Source: Areca catechu (Eukaryota > Streptophyta > Magnoliopsida > Arecales > Arecaceae). From it: DNA of 64,000 nt. The stretch's first letter is position 1; each line of letters starts with the position of its first letter. The notes under the pieces are model-generated. The model saw only the letters and a list, made by a program, of their open reading frames with translations. It was not told the origin of the DNA and ran no database searches. This document shows, in pieces, positions 55,766 through 64,000 of this stretch. The stretch is from the NCBI GenBank assembly GCA_021397845.1, contig CM038045.1, positions 144,728,638 to 144,792,637 on the forward strand, read 5' to 3'. Both the position numbers and the translations under genes were made by a program.

Positions 55766-57800
55766 AAGTCCCATACCTTGTCCAAGTACTTAGCCAAGGA
55801 AGGATCCCTTGCTTCAAATTCGCCCTTTACCTGATTGACTACCAACTGGGAGTCGAAGAAGGCACGGATTCTGCCAATGCCTAACTCACTAGCTATCATC
55901 AGCCCTGCAAGCAAGGCTTCATACTCTGCTTGGTTGTTCGATACCTATAATGCAAAGTGTAGAGCATACTCCGGATATTGCCCGTCGGGGTCAGCCAGGA
56001 TCAGGCCTGCACCACACCCTGAAAGACTGGAAGCTCTGTCCATATGAAGAGTCCAAGCGAGCTCGGCCTCTTCCACGAGATTAGCCACAGGTGCCTCAGC
56101 TGCTATTAGGGTTGGCTCCATCCCCCAGGTGCACTCTGCAATGAAATCAGTGATCACCTGAGCCTTCACAGCTGATCGGGGCTGGAAGGAGATGTTGAAC
56201 TTGCCCAGTTTGATGGCCCACTTGGTGAGCCGCCCTAAGGTGTCAGGGCTTCGAAGGATTGCCTTGAGGGGCTGGTCAGTCAGTACGACGATCTGATGTG
56301 CCTGAAAGTAGGGCCGGAGGTGCTTTGCTGCTATGACCAGTGAATAGACTAGCTTTAGCACTTTGGGGTACCTTGTCTCGGTGTCGTGGAGGACCTTGAT
56401 GATGTAGTAGATAGGTTTCTACTGGCCATCATCCCCCACCCGCACAAGGACGGTGCTGACAGCCTCGTCGGAGGTCTACAAGTATAGGTACAGCACTTCT
56501 CCCTCTATTGGTTTAGCCAAAAGCGGAGGGTTCTTCAGATAGTTCTTCAGGGCATCGAAGGCCGATCGACACTCGTCGGTCCACTAGAAGTGGTCCGACC
56601 GGTGCAATGTCTTGAAGAATGGCAAAGACTTCTCAACCGACCGGGAGATAAAATGGCTGAGAAAGGTAATGCGGCCCATGAGCTCCTGCACCTGCTTTTT
56701 ACTGGTTGGGTGTGCCATGTCCATAATAGCCTTAATCTTCTTAGGGTTGACCTCAATCCCCCTTTGAGTGACCAGGAAACCAAGAAATTTCCCAGAGGTT
56801 ACCCCAAATATGCACTTAGCAGGATTTAACTTCATCCGATGACATCATAGTGCGTCAAAGGATTCCTAGAAGTCCTTGATGTGGTCGGCCTTGCGGAGTC
56901 TCTTAACAATCATATCATCGACGTAGGCCTCCATGTTCTGCCCGAGTTGCCCTTCAAAGACTTGGTTGATCAGCCGTTGAAAGGTGGCACCCGCATTTTT
57001 TAGGCCGAAAGGTATCATCCCATAACAATACAGCCCTCTGTTGGTGACAAAAGCCGTCTTCTCCTCATCTTTGGGGTGCATCCTGATTTGGTTGTACCCA
57101 GAGAAGGCATCCATAAAGCTCAAGAGCTGGTGACCGGCCATTTTATCCACCAGTTGATCAATTTTTGACAGGGGGAAGCTGTCCTTCGGACAAGCCTTGT
57201 TGAGGTCCGTGTAATCTACACAGATCCTTCACTTCCCACTAGCCTTCTTCACCATGAAAACATTGGCCAGCCACTCTAGATAATGGGACTCCCTGATGAA
57301 GCCGGCATCAAGGAGCTTCTTCACCTCTTCTTCGATGGCCTTCTGCCTTTTGGTGGTGAAGCTTCTCTTCTTCTATCGGACGGGTTTATATGTTGGATCC
57401 ACCTTAAGTTGATGAGTGATAACGTCCGACGGGATGCATGGCATGTCCGAAGCCGACCAGGAAAAGACATCAGCATTGCTTCTCAAGAAACCAACCAACT
57501 CCTGTCGGGCTTCTTCAATTAGCATACTCCCAATTTGAAGTACTTTAGTAGGGTCATCCTCCTTGAGGGGAACAAACACAATCTTCTCAACAGGCTGACC
57601 ATGGTCATCGATTTCATCTCTGGGTCAAGTTGCTCAAGCATGGGGCACCCATCCAACTGCCTGTCATGTATGGCCAGAAATTGTCTAGCCATCCTGCGGT
57701 CTCCCCTCATTTCCTCGATCCCATTATGAGTCGGAAATTTTGCCAGCAAATGGTAAGTGGATACAATGGCGCGGAACCTGTTGAGAACCGGTCGGCCCAA
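55766..57800 (-). pseudogene. G1 pol: reverse transcriptase and RNase H
   Basis: Minus strand, right to left: VFSWSASDMPCIPSDVITHQL (57579-57373), then DYTDLNKACPKDSFPL and MDAFSGYNQIRMHPKDEEKTAF, GMIPFGLKNAGATFQRL and AYVDDMIVK with the YVDD pair intact (57150-56866), thumb GFLVTQRGIEVNPKKI (56835-56584), and Gypsy RNase H HLRPYFQAHQIVVLTDQPL and LAWTLHMDRASS (56361-55945). It is cut at KYLDKV by the C1 LTR. Several TAG/TGA stops occur, mostly where Trp or Gln is expected. The integrase part continues at 36075. Confidence 0.85.
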
Positions 57801-58130
57801 AATGGCGTTTTATGCCTAGGTCATACGGACGACTACAAAATTAATGGGGAAAGTCCGCTGGTAAGGCTCCATCCCGAGGGTCATGGGTAAAGTGATTTCT
57901 CCTTCTACCCCGATGGAGTTTCCTCCAAAGCCAGTGAGCGGCATCAAGGATTCCCACAGCCTTGATTTAGACAAGTTCATTCGACCAAAGGCGTCGTACA
58001 ACAAAACTTCTACACAGCTTCCATTATTAATGAGGACACGCTTTACATCATAGTTGGCAATAATTACCGACATGACGACAGGGTCATCTCCAAGGAGATG
58101 AGGTTCCAAGAGGTCTTCATCAGAAAAATT
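57801..58130 (-). pseudogene. G1 protease
   Basis: The aspartic protease region reads VKRVLINNGSCVEVLLYDAF, then MPLTGFGGNSIGVEGEITLPMTLG. The catalytic motif normally has Asp (DNGSS type) where Asn stands here, so the enzyme would be dead. The family cuts the gag-pol polyprotein. It continues with ILGRPVLNRFRAIVS into the spacer before RT. Confidence 0.75.
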
Positions 58131-59640
58131 GATTACACCGGAGCCCCTGGGCCTCTTTGCGATGTCTTGGCCCCTTCGCGGCCCCAGTCGGATCGTCGAT
58201 GCAGCATGCTAATGCCTCCACCTATCGGGCACTGATTGGGGAGCTCAAACTCCTCCGAAGGGTCTCTGATAGTTGAGGTCTCAGCCCGATCTCGATGGGG
58301 TCGGACATACTTACTCAGGTACCCTCTTCTAATAAGGTCTTCGATGGATCCTTCAGCTAGAGGCACTCTTCGGTATCGTGCCCATGGTCCCTATGGAATC
58401 GATAGTACTTGTTCTTATTTTTGGCAGCAGGAGAGCCCCTCATCAGTCGAGGCCTTAGGAAGTAAGCCTCGTTCTCAATTTCCATAAGGATTTTCTCCCT
58501 TAGAAGAAAGAGGGGCGCATAGGTCTCAAACTTTTTGAAGTCCCTCGGCTTCAGGCTTTGGCGTCGAGTGGGTCGACTGTCATTGCCGAGGGGTCGGACT
58601 GTAGGAGATTTATCACTCCGCTTCTTGGGGGATGGTCTCCCTTCTACCTGGCACCGACTCACCGGCTGCTCCTCTGCCTGGGCGTAGTTGTGTGCCCTAG
58701 CCAATAGATCGGTATAGTCCTTTGAAAACTTCTTATCCAGGAAAAATGTGAGCCTGGATGATCAAAGCCCTCTCTTGAAGGCCGACATCGCTACTGCCTC
58801 ATTCAAGTCTAGGAATTGCATGGCCATTAAGTTGAAGTGGGCCATGTAGTCCCGGAGTGTCGCCCCCTCCTTCTGGAGTATAAGGAAGAGGCAGTCGGTG
58901 TTCTTCGGGGCCCGACTGCATGTCCTGAAATGAGAAAGAAAAAAGGATCTCAAGTTGAGAGAAAGATTCGGATCGTACCTGGTCAGATGGCTGTAAACCA
59001 CATCTGGGCAGCCTTCTTCAGGGTTGCTGGGAAGGCGATGCAATGATGGGCATCAGAGGTGCCCTGTACCATCATGTGGGCCTTTTAAGCACCTAGATGA
59101 TCCAGTTGGTCGGTGGTACCATCATAGGGATCCACTTGAGAAATTTTAAAGTGTCAGGGGATAGGCTCCCCCAAGATCTCAGCGAAAAAAGGTGGGCATG
59201 TGTCGTACGCCTGCCCCCCCTCAGCCTTCTGGCACTTGATGATTTCAGTCATGTGCTCTTTCATGCACATGATTTTGCTGCCATAGTCATGCGGATCCTC
59301 AGCAGGGTGCCGACCGACAATAGGGGCAGAGTCAGCAAAAGAGGGGGGAAGCCGATTTCGCTCTCTTCCCGCTAGCGTGATCCCCCAAGGGCCTTCAGGG
59401 CTCTGGAGCAGTGTGGGAAGGGGGTAGGGGCGTTTCCGGCTACTGACTCCGCCCGGCAGCCGGCTGATGATTGATGCAAAATGCTGCGGGTGGCTACCGC
59501 CGGTCGTCAGTTGCTTCCTAGAAATGCTGGACTGCTGAGGTAAGTATCTCGATGCGGTTCACCAGCATCTGGAACTGCTACAGACCCAGAGTGATGGTGG
59601 GCTCAGCAGCAGCAGCTATGTCATCTTCCCCGTGAGGTGC
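58131..59640 (-). pseudogene. G1 gag
   Basis: Fragments of a Gypsy gag in order from about 59640: EIAAAAEPT-like N-terminus with stops, HRLPSNPEEGCPDV, the core NTDCLFLILQKEGATLRDYM and NLMAMQFLDLNEAVAMSAF (59043-58762), LLARAHNYAQAEEQ and a C-terminal YYRFHRDHGHDTEECL (58704-58357) where a CCHC-like histidine region is usual, then IEDLIRRGYLSKYVRPHRDR. Many stops are present. Gag would bind element RNA and assemble particles. Confidence 0.75.
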
Positions 59641-59770
59641 TTCAGACCTGTGGCAAGAATGCCTTCCTCTGGCGGAGATACTTCGTGTTCTTCCCCTCAC
59701 CATTGATAGCTTTTTCTCAGATAATCTCTCCTTTTAGAGTGGTGAGTGGAACGGAGGTTCGAGCCCTCCT

Positions 59771-59783
59771 TCTAGCACCAATA
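59771..59783 (-). other. G1 primer binding site region
   Basis: The minus strand reads TATTGGTGCTAGA straight after the LTR end CAGTAACA, as in G3. The tRNA is not identified. Confidence 0.5.
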
Positions 59784-60504
59784 TGTTACTGCGCCTCCAC
59801 CTGGACCGGGCTCGGTTCGCTGCGCTGGAGAGCTCTTCCGCTGGTCGACCTGCACAAAGTCCCCTGGGCGCCGGAGGTGCCCGGTGGGGGATACTCCGAT
59901 GCTTAAGTTAGCAGGGGATTTGGAGCAACAAAATGGAGAGAAAATGAGAAAGAGTAGTGCGGAGAGGGAAGAGAGCACCTAACCTTTCACGGAGGTCCCC
60001 CGGGTTCCCTTTATAGGCATGGAGTGCGGCCAAATTCTTTTAGGTGACAGGATGAAAAAGCCCCGATTTGGCCCTTGGAGAGCCAGCATGGTGGCAGGGT
60101 CGTGGCCTGGCGGTTTCATCAGGAGGATCAAGGTGATGGCCTAGTGGTGCAGAGTCGTGGCCACATGGTGGAGTTGGTTGTAGCAGAATGTCAGAATTTG
60201 CTGGAGAGGGGCTTCTGGAGCCTTCGAGCGGTTCCCTTAATGGTGGGTCGGCCTCAGCTGAAGAGGGTCGTCTGGCCGATCGGGGTGTTCTCCAGGAGTT
60301 CCCAGGAAGCCAACACACATGCGGGGGAGGTGTCTGACAACTCTCTGAGGTTCTCAGGTGGGTCAACCATATCTTTAGCAGAAAAGAGCCGCTCGACTCA
60401 GCCTGGGTCGGCCTTCCGATGGGTCTTCCGGACCTTCCTTCGGGGGTCAGCCGGTCGGGCGCCTGGGGTCGGTCCGACCCAGAATCAACCGGATGAGTAC
60501 AACA
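59784..60504 (-). repeat. G1 5' LTR
   Basis: It is 721 bp, TGTTACTGCGCC...GAGTACAACA on the + strand, followed by the CTAGG duplication. The TATA box is near 60010 (CTATAAAGGG on the minus strand). Confidence 0.85.
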
Positions 60505-60509
60505 CTAGG
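60505..60509. repeat. Target site duplication CTAGG, right copy of G1
   Basis: The same five bases as 31136-31140. Joining the flanks restores '...caatatatctaggctattagaag...'. Confidence 0.85.
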
Positions 60510-60644
60510 CTATTAGAAGTAACCATAATACCTCTATATCATTTGTGATCAACCGCTTGTTCTCCTTTATTCTAGTCTAGCTTAGCTGAGTGGCTCATTG
60601 TTCTTATTGCTTTTGTATTCTCACTGTAAAACTTTTACAGTATC

Positions 60645-60755
60645 TCTCTTATGTATTCAGTTTGGTTGATAAGGATCCCCTCAACAATTTTCCTATTTTG
60701 TAGCCTAAGAAAAAGTTCAGCTTACTCATCATAATCATCTTAAATTCATTCTATG
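60645..60755 (-). pseudogene. Small Copia RT relic
   Basis: On the minus strand this reads roughly SKLNFFLGYKIGKLL, and lines up base by base with 36580-36690 of C1 RT ('ttggttgatgaagatcccctc' against 'ttggttgataaggatcccctc'; ELNFFLGLQIRQ). Only this piece is left. It predates or neighbours the G1 insertion site. Confidence 0.6.
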
Positions 60756-60839
60756 TTGTCTTATAACAATTGTCTACCTCCTTGGTAGGCCATTAATAGC
60801 TAAAGCAGTCCAACCTTCATGGTGCGGGCACCAGAATCA

Positions 60840-62068
60840 GAAAGAGACTCCAACCAATTCAAGCCCATTCCGAATCTTTATGGTTGGACTAGAGAGTCCG
60901 GTAACCTTTCTTTATTTTGAGTCCAAAAGAATCATGTAAGTCGAGTCCATGTTGGGTCCTGTAATCTTTCTTTTGAGTCCAAAATAATCATGTAAGTCGA
61001 GTCCATGTCGGGTCTAGTCTTAGTCCAATCCAAATGGATCAACTAGCATCAAGCCTAAAGAAGACTCACAATGTATACCCCAAATCAAGACCAAAGCCAA
61101 CTCAATTGGGGACCACATGCCACATCACTTGCGCCACCTCAACTTGGGACCACATGCCACGTCAAGAGGGGACCACATGCCACCTCACACGCCACCTCAC
61201 CACAAGAGGGTGCCATCCCAAGTTCAAATTCAAGGAAGTTGGCCAAGGAGGATTTCAAGCAAGAAAATCAGCCCTCTCCCCTTATATTACTCCACTTGTT
61301 TAGGGATTTGAAATTTCAAAATTTGTAAGGCTTTATTTAAAGCCTTGGATGCCCTTGTAAAGAATTGATGAATGAATACATTTTTTTCAGAAATTTTCTA
61401 TGTGTTTCTATGTGCCTATGTGGATCTTTGTGCCTAAGTGAACCTCTTCCTCTTCTCCACCATTTCTTCTCCCTAATCCTTCTCTTTTACTCTTCATCTT
61501 CCAAGCAATCCTCTTCCTTCAAAGCGAATTAAAGACATCCTCTCAAGAAGAAGATCAACACCAACACAAGCTTCCACCATGGCGCCAAGGATCATTTCCA
61601 ACAAACTCTCCTTTTGAGTTCCATCAATCTTCTCACTTTTAATTAAGCTTCTAATCATCTTGGTTTCTTTGTTGCAGGGTTCTCTAGGCTCCAGATCCAA
61701 GAGGAAGGATTACTTGCTACAAACCAGAAAGTTAGAAGGCCCATCTTATGTGGTATGATCTTTCATTTGAGAACCTTTAGAGTGAATCCCTTATGCTTGA
61801 GATTTCAATGCTTGAACTCCTAGTATTTTAAGATCGGGATCATTAAATAGGGCTAGCTTGACTTGTGTGCGAATTCTAATCTTGTCCTATTTCTTTAAGA
61901 TTTTGATAGTCCTCCTAGCTGGGTTTAAGTATAAGCATTTAGGGTTTCTTATTTAGATCTCCTTGATCTTATATGTTGAATCACTCATATGCAAGTAGGA
62001 ATTGCTAGTTAAATTTTGGTTAATCTCCTTTAGAGTTACATGTTTGCATCCTCATCATGCATATCACA
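60840..62068 (+). mobile_element. 5' LTR of Gypsy G4 (left end approximate)
   Basis: The right end is CATATCACA, seven bases before an iMet primer site. It contains three close copies of GGGACCACATGCCAC (61104-61187), a TATA-like CTTATATTACTCC near 61280 and a doubled 60-bp piece at 60903-61015. The start could not be fixed. Confidence 0.45.
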
Positions 62069-62075
62069 CCAATCT

Positions 62076-62087
62076 TGGTATCAGAGC
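62076..62087 (+). other. G4 primer binding site (iMet)
   Basis: TGGTATCAGAGC follows the LTR end after a short spacer. Several plant Gypsy chromovirus lineages use this tRNA. Confidence 0.7.
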
Positions 62088-63455
62088 ATGGTAGAATAAG
62101 TTCCTGATTGCATAGCATTAAGTCCTTGAAGTACTTGGATCGGGGGCGTTACCAGGCCGTCCGGTCTTAGGAGAAAGTAGGGTTTAAACACCCTCTCTTC
62201 CCATTCCACGGGGATCTCCTAAGGCGTGTCGGGGTGCCATTGTGATTGACCCATGAAAAAGAAAGCCAAAGGACTTTTTAGATTTCATTTGTGAATTTTG
62301 TATTGGTCACGTTCTGTTTTTCTGCTTGCTGTATTTTCTGTAGGTTGACTGTAATCCGCCTGCAACTCCAAAGGCAAGTATCACATTCCTCGTTGGAATA
62401 TTTTTTTTCCTACTCCATTTTAAGTTTTTATCACCGTTTTAAATTTCAATCTAAGAAAAAAATCACAAAAAAAATGAGAATTCTTGCAGTCCATCAGTGT
62501 TATTAAGATTTCTGTTCTGTTCCTTTTCATTATCTTCATTTCAAAATCTGCCTAGAATAGTACAGATTTTATTTTGAAATTTCGTTTCATATGGTATGTC
62601 ATCTATAAGTTAGGAGTTTTCTGTGATTTTTTTAAATTTTTTTACATTTATTTCTGTACTTATTAACACCACATTTAAACTGCAACACACTACTTCTGCA
62701 CCTGAAATTTGAAATTTGCATGCATCTCATGGCAAATCAAATTAAGGGCATGAAATTGACATAGGGTCAGGATTTCATCACCTGTCCCTAGCCCAAAAAT
62801 CACCAAATTGCATATCGACCTAATCCCTAACTAAAATTGATTAGACATTAATTGCCCTAGTGGGTTAGGAACATCAATTTGGTCGAGTTCGGGCTATTGT
62901 TAACTCATTGTGTCAACTAGTCTTGTGTGTGCCCTATTACTTGGTGTCTAGAATTGGGACTAAGGGCTTGGGTGCTGATCCGTCTATCGGGCCAATTCCA
63001 CCGGGCCTAGGTAGGCCAGAGACAGGATCTCACACTCCCCTTGTTCTAAAACCTGGCCAAGTATAGAGTTACTACAATCTAGCTTGCCACCTTGATTAGG
63101 CAACTAGCTTGGAACTCTAGGTCCAGTTCAATTCAATTGGGAAAGCTTGTGCAACCCATTTCTTCATCTATTATTGGAAGCTGGTGTCAAGGATAGAGGT
63201 TAAGTGGCTCAAGCCTAAGCGGTTCTTGTGGTTTTTAATTAGGACCCAGTGAAAGCTGGGGGAACCTCCCACAGACCCACCTCCTGACTGGCCAGTGGAA
63301 GAGAGTAGCTGTTGATTTGATTGTATCTAGTCAACTCAGTTTATTTGGACTAACCGGTTTAGAAAACTCATAGTTCGGGTCTGAGTCTAATTGTTTGCAT
63401 GACAACTAGGTCAGGCACACCTTACCACCCTTCACAAGCCCAACCTAGTTCATCC
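62088..63455 (+). other. G4 leader
   Basis: This is a 1.37-kb untranslated region before gag. The small ORF at 62291-62506 overlaps a T-rich stretch and is not credible. No hairpin series like that of C2 was noticed. Confidence 0.5.
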
Positions 63456-64000
63456 ATGGATACTAGTATGGAAAGCCTTATGAGATCTATGATCGAGAAG
63501 ATGGACCATTTGGATGCTAAATTTGGTCAGTTCGAGGAAAGAGTAGGAGCCCTATAAGAAGCTAGGTTGACCCCAACTGAACCACCTTCACCTAGATTAC
63601 CTTCAGTTCATCCTAGAGCCCAACGACAGGAACACACACCTGACCCAATTCAAAGAAGAACGCATCAGGATTATGTTGATCATACTCCAGAGCCACCTCC
63701 TAGAAGACCTCACTATGATACTTTTGATCAGGATGATCGGGCCCTAAGGAACATCCGTCTAGATGCACCAACCTTTGAGGGAAGCCTAGATCCTAAGGTG
63801 TACATAGACTGGGAGGCTGACATGGATCAGTATTTTGACTAGTATGATATGTCTGAAGAGAGAAGATTTAAGTTTGCCAGAATCAGACTAGTTCGTCAGG
63901 CTCGATTATATTGGGGAAACGTGGAACGCATATCAAGGCAAAGGGGAGATTTACCTATAGCAACATGGAGAGATATGAAGAGGAAACTTAGAGAGAAATA
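63456..64000 (+). pseudogene. G4 gag, N-terminal part, cut by window end
   Basis: It starts MDTSMESLMRSMIEKM. After a TAA (about 63555, where Gln is likely) it continues with a Pro/Arg-rich stretch and the Gypsy gag core IRLDAPTFEGSLDPKVYIDW, a TAG where Trp is usual (QYFD-stop-YDMSEERRF), and FARIRLVRQARLYWGNVER. This wording is typical of plant chromovirus gag. The rest lies outside the window. Confidence 0.8.

Larger units (their letters stand above)
31141..60504 (-). mobile_element. Composite Ty3/Gypsy element G1 (Tat-like) with nested Copia insertions
   Basis: Two related LTRs (31141-31886 and 59784-60504) bound the block, and CTAGG flanks both outer ends. On the minus strand the order is 5' LTR, primer site, gag, protease, RT, RNase H, [Copia nest 36076-55765], rest of pol with integrase, 45-bp repeats, antisense ORF, polypurine tract, 3' LTR. 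G1 itself is about 9.7 kb. The order PR-RT-RH-IN defines Gypsy. The antisense ORF between pol and 3' LTR points to the Tat lineage. All genes are decayed. Confidence 0.85.

Overview
This window is nuclear DNA of a flowering plant. The spliced NRT1/PTR transporter gene, the plant-type LTR retrotransposons primed by initiator tRNA-Met, and the nested-insertion architecture all point that way. A monocot is likely, and a palm is possible, but that is only an impression from the sequence style. Only one ordinary host gene is visible: an NPF3-type transporter on the + strand at 27412-30743 (three exons, 599 codons, apparently intact). Nearly everything else is retrotransposon sequence, mostly broken.

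Layout. 1-2297 is an LTR of a long-LTR Copia family (called C2 here) cut by the window edge. 2298-3875 is non-coding. 3876-8300 is a large degenerate tandem array (unit about 57 bp) split by a 1581-bp solo LTR with 5-bp target duplications. 8301-13125 is a truncated + strand C2 element: complete LTR, primer site, a 1.35-kb leader with four related hairpins, and a decayed gag. 13126-15887 holds an unidentified stretch and a possible LTR. 15888-24943 is a minus-strand Gypsy remnant (G2, Tat-like). Its antisense ORF is split by a C2 solo LTR, which is itself split by another solo LTR. 24944-26228 is unassigned. 26229-26915 is the 5' end of a third Gypsy element (G3). The NPF gene with a proximal promoter duplication follows.

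31141-60504 is one 29.4-kb composite flanked by the 5-bp duplication CTAGG. The host is a minus-strand Tat-like Gypsy (G1: LTRs 31141-31886 and 59784-60504, gag, protease, RT, RNase H and integrase, plus an antisense ORF and a 45-bp repeat array). It is interrupted by a SIRE/Maximus-like Copia (C1) arranged as LTR - internal - LTR - internal, so that one LTR serves two internal regions. The first C1 internal region is in turn interrupted by a second C2 element (44543-52185). LTR divergence judged by eye (about 8 per 97 bp for G1, about 2 per 97 bp for C1 and 2 per 130 bp for C2) agrees with this nesting order. 60505-64000 holds a small Copia RT relic and the 5' part of a further Gypsy element (G4) with iMet primer site and gag.

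How it works together. The elements are relics: gag and pol carry many stops, frameshifts and lost catalytic residues, and most stops look like C-to-T decay of CAA, CAG or TGG codons. The most interesting structure is in the C2 leader RNA. Four hairpins there have different, self-complementary stems but a shared, nearly constant 19-nt loop. They are found in both C2 copies, with compensating stem changes.
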